From assembly GCA_015060865.1 (NCBI GenBank), contig SUXS01000001.1:62001-126000 (forward strand): a stretch of 64,000 nt of DNA. The letters are read 5' to 3'. This document shows positions 45,901 through 53,131 of the stretch, one piece after another (position 1 is the stretch's first letter; every line of letters begins with the position of its first letter). The notes beneath the pieces were generated by a model. It did no database searches. It saw nothing but the letters and a program-made list of their open reading frames with translations, and was not told the DNA's origin. This DNA is from Bacteroidales bacterium (GTDB lineage: Bacteria; Bacteroidota; Bacteroidia; Bacteroidales; Bacteroidaceae). The position numbers were made by a program, and so were the translations under genes.

Positions 45901-47205
45901 AGATATGGCAAGAACCTTGATTTCGAGTCGAGCTTCTTTTCTTGGAAGACAGAGAACGAATTGACATCAGGCGGTGCCAATATTCGCTTCTTGTCTTACT
46001 TCGGTGAGAATACCCGTGTATGTGAAATTAATGGTAAGCCTGTGGCTGAGACTTCTATACGACAGACTATTGCAGGATTGCCCAAGGGCTATTACAAGCT
46101 GTACGTACAGGCAGTCATGAACCATACTGTGGAGAAGGGTGCTTTGTCTGGAGCTGTGATGAGCTATAATGGTACAGAGCTGGATCTTGTGACAGACTCT
46201 ATGACCATCGTTGACGCCACAGCAGAGGAAGCACATCCGCAAACCTTCGTCATCGAAAGCTTTGTAACCGCTGATTCTGTAGAGTTGGCACTCAGTGTAC
46301 AGGCCAATGCAAACTTCACTTATCTTGCTATCGACAATATCGTCATAGAGTACTTAGGTAAGTACATCGAATTGGGTGATGTGAACAATGACTTCAACCA
46401 CACCATGAACGATGTGGTAATGACAGTGAACGCTGTACTGGAGAAGCCGTCAATGAAGTTCAACCAATATGCAGCCGATGTCAATGATGATGACATCATA
46501 GCCATGGGCGACGTGGTTAACATCCTCCAAATGGTACTCACCGAAGGTGCAAAGACTGCAAGCTATGGACGTAACCGCACAGCCGCTTACGACAGCAAAC
46601 TAATCTTCACTACCACAGAGGCTACCGTAGCAACAGGTATTGATTGCGTAGTACCCATTGCATTGAGCAACACTGGTACCTACTCAGCATTCCAGGTTGA
46701 CGTAGAGCTTCCAGTAGGTGTAGAACTCATTGACATACAGCTCAGCAACCGTGCACAGGGCACACACACCGTAGCATGGAACACCCTGAGCAACGGCATG
46801 ACCCGCGTAGTAGCATACGCTGCTGACAATGCAGCCTTTGCAGGCAATGAAGGCAATCTTATCAACTTCGTTGTAAAGGCCGATGCCACATTGGCAAGCG
46901 ACGCAGCCATGACACTGGCTAAGGGTATGTTTGTAACAGTAGCAGGTGCTGAGCACACCATCGCCAACGCAAGCATTTCCTTGAGAGCTAAGACTACCGA
47001 AATAAGAAACGTAGGCACCAGCTCCCTATCCGTATATGGCACTACCAAGGCTATCGTGATTGAGACCTCCGAGATGACTGTAGTTGATATCTTTGCTATC
47101 GACGGTAAGTTGGTACAGAGCGTATCGCTCACAGCAGGCAAGAGCCTCATCAGCGTACCTGCTGGCATCTACGTAGTAAACAACAGTAAAGTAACCGTTA
47201 AATAA
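42871..47205 (+). CDS. C-terminal 1444 residues of giant BspA-like surface protein with dockerin- and cohesin-like modules
   Basis: Order by residue: end of the second binding module (1-55); BspA-type LRR region (about 85-310; IPEGVTRIGNSAFYFC, IPDNVTYLGQYAFHGC and relatives); a ricin-like or linker beta region; third binding module (about 455-640); FIVAR-like helices; fourth module (about 780-930); helices; fifth module (about 1000-1165); two dockerin type I-like calcium loops GDVNNDFNHTMNDVVMTVNA and ADVNDDDIIAMGDVVNILQM (about 1170-1225); a cohesin-like domain (about 1240-1375; VPIALSNTGTYSAFQVDVEL); and a sorting tail ending GIYVVNNSKVTVK. The isolated ORF has no signal peptide, so it is only secreted if the upstream frame is restored. 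Eight bases before the next gene. Confidence 0.82.
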   Translation: MAEAAICFDKGFYANNEVEVIVTDGTLTIGIRNQGYQSNSWTAFRDFKLTYYGGWELKEGHLTIWEDYDFIDTKTTDSQWLYPWRSLGDQITTIEFKEGVTVIGQGAFGSNFTYNNIKNVTIPEGVTRIGNSAFYFCRSLTNVTLPSSLTYIGNDAFMQCGTDFTAITIPDNVTYLGQYAFHGCENLSSVVLPEGITQIGMNTFYGCINLKSITIPNNVSSIGESAFSSCYNLESVILGDRLTEINNYAFVGCSNLKTITIPASVTEIGAYAFNATGIKEITSLATTAPTLGEEAFSCISFEATLNYPEGSDYSSWMKYFEDDIYYLKNVSSGTFLQAGSYWGTSATLGEHGLNVKINELPNGKYSIATNVSNGGTNYYLGIVNDGSIYLDTPISEWTIQQQANGYYTFTLDGSNYMGYNGSDEVSFTLTDASQPNAQWQLITKEERIATMTNIGTPTDATFLLPGATFNRNDIRNSSWTDGPGIKGYSNSSEANFCAEKFDTDAFDVYQEINVPNGYYRITAQGFYRMSNDITTAIEHHIAGTETLNAILYANQESTPLMSIFDEAQVEPFSYGSSYETALGYVPNEWESAAAAFTAGLYEHSLLVHVTDGTLRIGIKKETGNTGDWVSFDNFHLTYYGTELTADAADDINFKLLYAELLIKNNPQVIGEVLVTLQAEIAAANNIENLDKAIKAFEAVIPIYKELQALVQEYEENSRVATEITAGKAVLAEKGASTESVQTALDALKLAISTLYELEIGDVVTYTNAAGVEKHYRVLGTNMIENASFHNGTEGWTGGAGGTLADAGWHAEGGMDGGAYICPTVNDGKGSNNSIGAAWAIEKGKSYVFSYYIRHTTPEAVAKEGYIVTSETNTPRGDESKVLMYAHTDADNAWTQNLVVTTAEYNHLQFCARWLGGRQDFDGFYLAEVEEIPDPKELLALVEECEDWLAHYDNPEGVAALEAKIDEAEALVAGDAYNAHSLNAMTASLKDALLNFRIANASVENPVDVSARYGKNLDFESSFFSWKTENELTSGGANIRFLSYFGENTRVCEINGKPVAETSIRQTIAGLPKGYYKLYVQAVMNHTVEKGALSGAVMSYNGTELDLVTDSMTIVDATAEEAHPQTFVIESFVTADSVELALSVQANANFTYLAIDNIVIEYLGKYIELGDVNNDFNHTMNDVVMTVNAVLEKPSMKFNQYAADVNDDDIIAMGDVVNILQMVLTEGAKTASYGRNRTAAYDSKLIFTTTEATVATGIDCVVPIALSNTGTYSAFQVDVELPVGVELIDIQLSNRAQGTHTVAWNTLSNGMTRVVAYAADNAAFAGNEGNLINFVVKADATLASDAAMTLAKGMFVTVAGAEHTIANASISLRAKTTEIRNVGTSSLSVYGTTKAIVIETSEMTVVDIFAIDGKLVQSVSLTAGKSLISVPAGIYVVNNSKVTVK

Positions 47206-47213
47206 ATAGCACC

Positions 47214-49880
47214 ATGAAACGATTGTTAAGTATAGTAATGGGATTTGTAGTGGCACTCAGTGCCCTACAAGCCCAAAACAGCATCACCATGGACAATGTA
47301 GACTTCGTGAAAGGCGAATCGGCCGTGATGACTGTAAATCTGAAAAATGCCACCACATTCTCGGCATTCCAGATGGATTTCACCCTTCCCGAAGGAGTTG
47401 AGATAGCCAAGAATAGTGACAAGCTCGACATCACCCTCAACGATGCTCGCAAGAGCGACTCTCACGTATTGAGCTACTACGTCATAAGCAGCAACAAAGT
47501 ACGTATAGTCGCTTACTCTGGTAGCAATGCCAACTTCAAGGGCAACAGTGGCGCTCTGCTCCATATTGGCATCAAGGCTACCGGCAAGGCCACCACATAC
47601 ACCGCTACACTGGACAATATATTGTTCACCACAGCCGATGAGAATGAGGTTAGCCTAGCCAATGCTTCATCAAAAGTAAAGGTTAGCTATGACATACAGG
47701 CATTGGTTACTGATGCATCCAAGGGAAGCATCAGCGTATCGGGCGAGCCTAGCCATGGTAGCAAGATAACCATCACCGTATCACCCAATGAGCACTATGA
47801 GTTAGACAAGCTTATGGTCAATGACCAGGACGTCACAGCCCAAATTAAGAACAATATATATACTATTTCCTCGCTCACCTCGGCTATCAATGCTGTAGCA
47901 TCGTTCAAACTCAAGAAGTACACCGCAATCTTCGAGATTGACGGTAAGGTAATCGAACAAAAAGCCATCGAGTATGGTACTACCATAACACCTCCTACAG
48001 CACCTGCTAAGGAGGGTCACACCTTTGCTGGATGGAACAACCTACCCGCCACCATGCCTGGTAAGGACATAACCGTAACAGGAATATACACCGTAAACAA
48101 CTATACCGTAACCTTCAAGATTGACGACAAGGTCATCTACGCAGAGAGCCTACCCTATGGCAGCAAGATTATCGCCCCCGAGGCACCTGCAAAGGAGGGT
48201 TACACCTTCGACGGTTGGGGTGAGGTAGCTGCTACCGTTCCTGCTAAGGACGTTACCTATACTGGTAGCTATACAGTAAATAAGTATACCCTGACCTTCA
48301 CAGCCGACGGTAAGACCGTACAGACAGGTGAGGTTGCTTACGGCACCAAGATTACTGCTCCTGAAGCTCCTGCCAAGGAGGGTTACACCTTCGACGGTTG
48401 GAAGGATGTCCCTGCTACCATGCCTGCTAAGGCAGTGACCATCAACGGTACATACACCGTCAACACTTACACCGTAACCTTCAAGATCGGTGATGAGGTA
48501 ATCTCTACTGAGACTTTGGCCTATGGCAGCAAGATTGTAGCTCCCGAGGCTCCCGAGAAGGAGGGTCACACGTTCGCCGGTTGGGATGAGGTAGCTGCTA
48601 CCGTTCCTGCTAAGGACGTTACCTATACTGGTAGCTATACAGTAAATAAGTATACCCTGACCTTCACAGCCGACGGTAAGACCGTACAGACAGGTGAGGT
48701 TGCTTACGGCACCAAGATTACTGCTCCTGAAGCTCCTGCCAAGGAGGGTTACACCTTCGACGGTTGGAAGGATGTCCCTGCTACCATGCCTGCTAAGGCA
48801 GTGACCATCAACGGTACATACACCGTCAACACCTACACCGTAACCTTCAAGATCGGTGATGAGGTAATCTCTACTGAGACTTTGGCCTATGGCAGCAAGA
48901 TTGTAGCTCCCGAGGCTCCCGAGAAGGAGGGTCACACGTTCGCCGGTTGGGGTGAGGTAGCTGCTACAGTACCTGCCATGGATGTCACCTACACAGGTTC
49001 ATACACCATCAATAAGTACACCGTGACCTTCAAGATTGGCGACGAAGTCATCTACTCAGAGAGTCTCCCCTACGGCACAGAGATTACCGCTCCCGAGGCT
49101 CCCGAGAAGGAGGGTCATATCTTCGCTGGATGGGGCGAGGTAGCTGCTACCGTACCTGCTATGGATGTCACCTACGCAGGATCATACACTGTCAACTACT
49201 ACACCGTAACCTTCAAGATTGATGGTGAGGTTATCTACTCAGAGAGCCTGCCTTATGGCAGCCCCATTGTAGCCCCTGAAGCCCCCGCAGTGGAGGGTAA
49301 GGTATTTAGCGGATGGGGCAAGGTTGCCGCTACCGTACCCGCCATGGATGTCACCTATGAAGGTAGTTATATCAACAACCCATACGAGATTACCTACTAC
49401 GTTGATGGCGTAGAGTACTATCGCGGCTTGATTGAGTTTGGTGCCACCATCGCACTCATCGACGAGCCCACCAAGGAGGGTCACACCTTCAGCGGATGGA
49501 GCGAAGTGCCTGCCACCATGCCTGCCGAGGAGGTAAAGGTATACGGCACATTCAGCGTAAATGTATATAACGTATACTACTACGTAGGCGAAGAGCTCGT
49601 ACACACCGCTGAGGTTGCCTATGGCAATGCTATCCCCGAATACATCTACAAAACCACTACTGAGGGTGACGTATTTGTTGGCTGGATAGGCGAGACCTAC
49701 GAGACCATGCCTGCACACGATGTAACCTATACAGCAAACATCGAGAGCAGCATCAATCCATTGTTAATTAACAATGGACAATTGACAATTTATGACCTTA
49801 CTGGTCGCAAGGTGACAGATACCGAGAACCTGAAGGGTGGTATCTATATCGTGAATGGCCGCAAGGTTGTGATTAAGTGA
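47214..49880 (+). CDS. secreted InlB/Flg_new-repeat protein with cohesin-like N-terminal domain
   Basis: 888 residues. Signal peptide MKRLLSIVMGFVVALSALQA. A cohesin-like domain spans about 22-160 (VMTVNLKNATTFSAFQMDFTL); a short beta domain follows; then ten Listeria-Bacteroides (InlB B-type/Flg_new) repeats of about 61 residues at about 236-845, each with a G-W near the middle such as 'EGYTFDGWKDVPATMPA'. DNA at 48222-48953 is two near-identical 366-base units, each with two repeats. The end IYDLTGRKV...GGIYIVNGRKVVIK is a sorting tail. The tail start is written by a TAATTAACAATGGACAATTGACAATT-like repeat (about 49763-49790, more than 20 bases). Probable adhesin; likely co-transcribed with the giant protein. 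Confidence 0.9.
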   Translation: MKRLLSIVMGFVVALSALQAQNSITMDNVDFVKGESAVMTVNLKNATTFSAFQMDFTLPEGVEIAKNSDKLDITLNDARKSDSHVLSYYVISSNKVRIVAYSGSNANFKGNSGALLHIGIKATGKATTYTATLDNILFTTADENEVSLANASSKVKVSYDIQALVTDASKGSISVSGEPSHGSKITITVSPNEHYELDKLMVNDQDVTAQIKNNIYTISSLTSAINAVASFKLKKYTAIFEIDGKVIEQKAIEYGTTITPPTAPAKEGHTFAGWNNLPATMPGKDITVTGIYTVNNYTVTFKIDDKVIYAESLPYGSKIIAPEAPAKEGYTFDGWGEVAATVPAKDVTYTGSYTVNKYTLTFTADGKTVQTGEVAYGTKITAPEAPAKEGYTFDGWKDVPATMPAKAVTINGTYTVNTYTVTFKIGDEVISTETLAYGSKIVAPEAPEKEGHTFAGWDEVAATVPAKDVTYTGSYTVNKYTLTFTADGKTVQTGEVAYGTKITAPEAPAKEGYTFDGWKDVPATMPAKAVTINGTYTVNTYTVTFKIGDEVISTETLAYGSKIVAPEAPEKEGHTFAGWGEVAATVPAMDVTYTGSYTINKYTVTFKIGDEVIYSESLPYGTEITAPEAPEKEGHIFAGWGEVAATVPAMDVTYAGSYTVNYYTVTFKIDGEVIYSESLPYGSPIVAPEAPAVEGKVFSGWGKVAATVPAMDVTYEGSYINNPYEITYYVDGVEYYRGLIEFGATIALIDEPTKEGHTFSGWSEVPATMPAEEVKVYGTFSVNVYNVYYYVGEELVHTAEVAYGNAIPEYIYKTTTEGDVFVGWIGETYETMPAHDVTYTANIESSINPLLINNGQLTIYDLTGRKVTDTENLKGGIYIVNGRKVVIK
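48222..48953. repeat. 366-bp tandem duplication within the InlB-repeat gene
   Basis: Unit 1 is 48222-48587 and unit 2 is 48588-48953. I find only two substitutions: AACACTTACACC versus AACACCTACACC, and GGGAT versus GGGGT at the unit end. Length is 122 codons. Confidence 0.9.
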
Positions 49881-49898
49881 GCGCAGAGCCATGCTTGC

Positions 49899-50027
49899 AT
49901 GGACTATGCCGAACCGACGAACGAAATAAGCGCAGAAGCAAAGCTCGTTTTGCTTCTGCCTTATAAGGAGGAGGAAGACGAAGTCAACGTGAACAAGCTC
50001 GACGCAGTCAAGATTGTGATTAAGTAA
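49899..50027 (+). pseudogene. short ORF ending in a sorting-tail-like KIVIK, probable remnant
   Basis: 42 codons ending LDAVKIVIK, similar to RKVVIK at the end of the 888-residue protein and placed 18 bases after it. It looks like the leftover of a second tail, by duplication or deletion of a third surface gene. No signal or other domain. Confidence 0.35.
49932..49959. other. hairpin following the surface-protein operon
   Basis: GCAGAAGCAAA/TTTGCTTCTGC is a perfect 11-bp stem with loop GCTCGT. No T-run; may be a terminator or an mRNA end stabiliser. Confidence 0.4.
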
Positions 50028-50118
50028 TCTGTAGCTGAGCTAAGATGTCTATGTGAGAGAACTATAGTTAATAATAGGTTTATTTTCGTAAGGGGGAGTC
50101 TGTCCCCTGAACGTGGAG

Positions 50119-50145
50119 AGAGTGTGTCAAAACGACGCACCCTCT
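50119..50145. other. imperfect hairpin
   Basis: GAGAGTGTGTC-AAAAC-GACGCACCCTC, 11-bp stem with one mismatch. Seen between the operon end and the 96-bp repeat. Confidence 0.35.
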
Positions 50146-50155
50146 TCTTGTATTC

Positions 50156-50189
50156 ACAAAGCCCCTACTTTCACAAGCAGGGGCTTTGT
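50156..50189 (+). terminator. terminator-like stem at the edge of the 96-bp repeat
   Basis: ACAAAGCCCCT.../AGGGGCTTTGT with a total stem of about 15 bp (one mismatch) and loop TCAC. Ends where the right copy of the 96-bp repeat begins. Confidence 0.55.
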
Positions 50190-50283
50190 AGTTTCCTGAT
50201 TTAGGTTGTCAGTTTAGAGGTTAATCCCTATAACAGGTTTACACGATTTGGTCTTATTCCTATACTAGGTTGACCGGTTAGTT
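50188..50283 (-). repeat. right copy of a 96-bp inverted repeat pair
   Basis: Reverse complement of 38791-38886 at 95 of 96 positions. Lies between the end of the surface-protein operon and the thioredoxin gene. Confidence 0.9.
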
Positions 50284-50498
50284 TTTTAATCCTATAAATA
50301 CTTTACAATCGATTGTTTTAATGTTGTTGTATCCGTGCTTGTCGGTTTCCAGGCTACGCCTTACAACCGACAAGCACTTCGGCTACAAAGATAGGTATAA
50401 TCTTTTACTTCTTACCTATATCCGTGCCTGTTAATGTACGATGTTGCGTTGTGAAAACCATACATAGGTGGCTTCTATATGGCGATAGTGTGGGGCTG
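50284..50498. other. non-coding spacer before thioredoxin
   Basis: Carries a hairpin GCTTGTCGGTT/AACCGACAAGC (about 50338-50377). No ORF or other signal seen until the promoter at 50499. Confidence 0.45.
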
Positions 50499-50529
50499 TT
50501 GTGAACAAAAGTGCGGGGTTGTATCTTTG
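50499..50529 (+). promoter_or_regulatory. promoter for thioredoxin
   Basis: -33 TTG at 50499-50501 and -7 TATCTTTG at 50522-50529, 20 bases apart, 48 bases before the ATG. Confidence 0.55.
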
Positions 50530-50577
50530 CATCGTAAATGATGATAATATGATTACTAACCTATAAAACTAAGCGAG

Positions 50578-50910
50578 ATGGAAAATGTACAGACCTATTT
50601 GCCGTACTTGCGCGGCTACGACTACACGGGCAAGATGCCTGTAGTGCTTGACTTCTACGCCACATGGTGTGGCCCCTGCAAGGCATTGACTCCCTCGATA
50701 GAGCGGTTGGCAAAGGAGTTTGAGGGGCGCCTCAAGGTGCTCAAGGTGGATGTGGACAAGAACGAGCCGCTGGCCCGTGCTGCCGCCATACGCTCCGTGC
50801 CGACGCTCTTCTTCATCGACATCGACGGAAACATTGAGCGTCAGATGGGGGCGATGCCCTACGATGCCCTGCGGGCCAAGGCCGAGGCGCTGGTGGGTGC
50901 AGCAGGATGA
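50578..50910 (+). CDS. trxA: thioredoxin
   Basis: 110 residues, typical length. The redox motif WCGPC gives C31 and C34 (DFYATWCGPCKALTP); the cis-proline is in SVPTLFF, and 'KVDVDKNE' is also standard. Cytoplasmic disulfide reductase. The N-terminus (MENVQTYLPYLRGYDYTGK) differs from E. coli TrxA, as in other Bacteroidales paralogues. Single-gene unit: promoter at 50499, terminator at 50939. Confidence 0.9.
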   Translation: MENVQTYLPYLRGYDYTGKMPVVLDFYATWCGPCKALTPSIERLAKEFEGRLKVLKVDVDKNEPLARAAAIRSVPTLFFIDIDGNIERQMGAMPYDALRAKAEALVGAAG

Positions 50911-50938
50911 GCATTGCCGGGTGCACGACAATGACTGG

Positions 50939-50966
50939 AGAGAGCAAATTAAACTTTTTGCTCTCT
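50939..50966 (+). terminator. terminator of thioredoxin gene
   Basis: AGAGAGCAAA/TTTGCTCTCT 10-bp perfect stem with loop TTAAACTT followed by TTGTTG. Moderate T-richness. Confidence 0.6.
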
Positions 50967-51046
50967 TTGTTGTCTATATAGTATATTTTTTGTATCTTTA
51001 TGGCTGCCATGAAGATACTCTTTTTGAAACATAAACAATATACAAT

Positions 51047-52192
51047 ATGAGAACAACGACAGGTATTATGAGAACAATGATGGCCGTGGCGATGGTGCTG
51101 TGGCTGGGTGTAAACGCGGTATGTGCGCAGGCGCTGACGGCTATCACGCCGGGCGAGGTGTGGCCCGACGACAAGGGCGAGCACATCAATGCCCATGGCG
51201 GCAATGTGATGTATCACGAGGGCACCTACTACTGGTATGGCGAGAACCGCCCCGCACGAGGCTTCACCACCGAGGTGGGCGTCGGCGTATACTCATCGAA
51301 GGATCTCATGAACTGGAAGAACGAGGGCGTGGCACTGGCCGTATCGGAAGCGAAGGGCGACGTCATCGAGCGCGGATGCATCATGGAGCGCCCCAAGGTG
51401 GTGTATAACCCCACAACAGGGAAGTTCGTCATGCTCTTCCACCTCGAACTCAAGGGACGCAGCTACGAGGCGGCACGCGTGGGCTTTGCCGTGAGCGACA
51501 CACCCACAGGACCCTTCAAGTTTATCCGCTCGCTGCGCCCCAATGCAGGCAAGTGGCCGATGGACTTCACCAAGCGCGACATCAAGCGGGCCATGGCGCT
51601 CGACGAGGCCAAGTATAAGGAGTGGTGGACACCCGAGTGGCGCCGCGCCGTAGACCAGGGCCTGCTGCTGAAGCGCGACCTGCCGGGCGGACAGATGAGC
51701 CGCGACATGACCGTATTCGTCGATGACGACGGCACGGCATACCACATACACTCGGCCGAGGAGAACCTCACGCTCAACATCGCCGAGCTCACCCCCGACT
51801 ACCTCGACTACACGGGCCGCTACATACGCCTCGCTCCCGGCGGACACAATGAGGCACCCACCATCTTCAAGCGCGACGGCGTGTACTGGATGATCACCAG
51901 TGGCTGCACAGGCTGGGACCCCAACGAGGCCCGCATGTTCCGCGCCAAGTCGATGTGGGGACCCTGGGAGCAGCTGCCCAGCCCCTTCCGCGGCGAGGAT
52001 GCCAACAAGTCGTTCCACACGCAGGGCACCTATATCTTCCGCGTGGAGGGCACCGACCAATACATCTTCATGGCCGACCGCTGGATACCCCGCAGCCTAA
52101 AGAACTCGCGCCACATCTGGCTCCCCATCGAATACGACACCGACGGCACTCCGCTGCTGTACTGGAAGGAGAGTTGGACGGTAGAGCGGTAG
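51047..52192 (+). CDS. secreted GH43-like glycoside hydrolase (exo-beta-1,3-galactanase-type)
   Basis: 381 residues. Signal peptide ends NAVCAQA. A five-bladed propeller occupies the rest. 'AHGGNVMYHEGTYYWYGENR' and MERPKVVYN match the GH43 group that includes exo-beta-1,3-galactanases (subfamily 24 and neighbours), in which a glutamate acts as acid and the usual aspartate base at the start of the domain is replaced. Here the position after the signal is 'INAHGG' with no aspartate, consistent with that. Predicted target is arabinogalactan-type beta-galactan, but this is family inference. Standalone, no SusCD pair. A TATCTTTA near 50992-50999 may be its -7 box. Confidence 0.85.
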   Translation: MRTTTGIMRTMMAVAMVLWLGVNAVCAQALTAITPGEVWPDDKGEHINAHGGNVMYHEGTYYWYGENRPARGFTTEVGVGVYSSKDLMNWKNEGVALAVSEAKGDVIERGCIMERPKVVYNPTTGKFVMLFHLELKGRSYEAARVGFAVSDTPTGPFKFIRSLRPNAGKWPMDFTKRDIKRAMALDEAKYKEWWTPEWRRAVDQGLLLKRDLPGGQMSRDMTVFVDDDGTAYHIHSAEENLTLNIAELTPDYLDYTGRYIRLAPGGHNEAPTIFKRDGVYWMITSGCTGWDPNEARMFRAKSMWGPWEQLPSPFRGEDANKSFHTQGTYIFRVEGTDQYIFMADRWIPRSLKNSRHIWLPIEYDTDGTPLLYWKESWTVER

Positions 52193-52195
52193 GTT

Positions 52196-52290
52196 GGTTG
52201 ATGGTCAACAGACAACAGACAACGGACAACGGTCAACAGACTGCCTCCGGATGATCTAACGGTCAACAGACAACGGAGCTCTGGATAGTT
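52196..52290. repeat. short direct repeats (GGTCAACAGACAAC type)
   Basis: Several copies of GTCAACAGACAAC and (C)GGACAAC lie in a row after the GH43 gene. Non-coding filler repeat of the same family as at 23169 and 32896. Confidence 0.6.
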
Positions 52291-52333
52291 TTCTAAACCC
52301 TAAGTTACAGCCATAGATAGCGGTAGGTGAACA

Positions 52334-52376
52334 TAAAAAAAAAAGACTGGCAGTGATATCACATCACCGCCAGTCT
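52334..52376 (-). terminator. terminator of the PepSY-like gene
   Basis: AGACTGGC...GCCAGTCT stem plus a GTGAT/ATCAC inner stem, and on the minus strand a run of ten or more T. It could also act weakly for the GH43 gene on the plus strand. Confidence 0.8.
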
Positions 52377-52475
52377 CATTACATCATGATTCTTTTACGA
52401 GATTACGTTATTTGCTTTTGTGTTTTCATTAGGTGTTAGATTTTTCTTAGTGGAAGGTTGGTTTATCATCAGACG

Positions 52476-52910
52476 CTAATCAATGTCGATAAGCTGGCCC
52501 TTCTTGTTGAAGGTTAGCTCCACGCGATTGCTGAGCTTGACATCGGTTTCGCGATGGTCGCGTTCAATCTTTGTGGGATATGCCTGAGGATACTGAGCCT
52601 TGATATGCTTGCTGATATCTGCGGGAACGATACCTGCAGGCAGGGGCTGGGTAAGGCAGTCCACCTCAGTCCAGTGTCCTCGGCGGTCAAACTCAACCTT
52701 GCTGCCGTCGGCAAAGATTACATCGTAGCTAAGCTCAAGGATATCAATTTCCTTACGCACCAATGAAATCTTGCTCCCGGAGAAGTGGGTAGAAAGGAAG
52801 GTCTGTGCATTCGCGGGCAGCTGAGTTAAGGTGATGGCCTGATAGTTGTCGGCCTTGACATTGGTTACTAAAGTAATTACACATGCGAGAATAAGCATCA
52901 TCTTTTTCAT
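52476..52910 (-). CDS. PepSY-like (DUF2874-type) periplasmic protein
   Basis: 144 residues. Signal peptide MKKMMLILACVITLVTNVKA. Two PepSY-like halves follow (about 28-85 and 90-144); 'LPANAQTFLSTHFSGSKIS' and the closing 'VELTFNKKGQLIDID' match the Bacteroidetes PF11396 type. Such proteins resemble protease inhibitor or BLIP-like folds; function unknown. Single gene; -7 TACCTTTG lies at 52963-52970 (complement) and the terminator at 52334. Confidence 0.88.
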   Translation of the reverse strand: MKKMMLILACVITLVTNVKADNYQAITLTQLPANAQTFLSTHFSGSKISLVRKEIDILELSYDVIFADGSKVEFDRRGHWTEVDCLTQPLPAGIVPADISKHIKAQYPQAYPTKIERDHRETDVKLSNRVELTFNKKGQLIDID

Positions 52911-52962
52911 AATAGTACCGTTTTTTTAGGTTTAACATTCTATTTATTCATTATTCACATGA

Positions 52963-52970
52963 CAAAGGTA
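52963..52970 (-). promoter_or_regulatory. -7 element for the PepSY-like gene
   Basis: Complement TACCTTTG, 53 bases before the ATG at 52910. No convincing -33 partner. Confidence 0.4.
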
Positions 52971-53049
52971 TGTCCCAATTCTGAAAAGATATTGAAATCA
53001 AAGAAAAAATCCTTTTTTTTCTGCAAAAGATGAAAAAACAGGAAAGTGC

Positions 53050-53072
53050 AGCCGGCGAAATCGCTTCGGCGG
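53050..53072 (-). terminator. possible terminator of the porin-like gene
   Basis: GCCGCCGAA/TTCGCCGGC stem with one mismatch on the minus strand, 60 bases after the stop, then CTGTTTTTTCATC. Plausible but distant T-run. Confidence 0.35.
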
Positions 53073-53131
53073 CAGCACACAAGAAATGGCATTTATCAGA
53101 AAAACAGAACAAGAAAAAAACACACGTTATT

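Noticed and set aside
48150-48935. 261-codon minus-strand ORF
   Set aside because: It is the antisense shadow of the InlB-type repeats, and its own repeats mirror them.
38791-50283. Insertion-sequence composite transposon
   Set aside because: The 96-bp arms encode no transposase and none lies within the island; no target duplication was seen.
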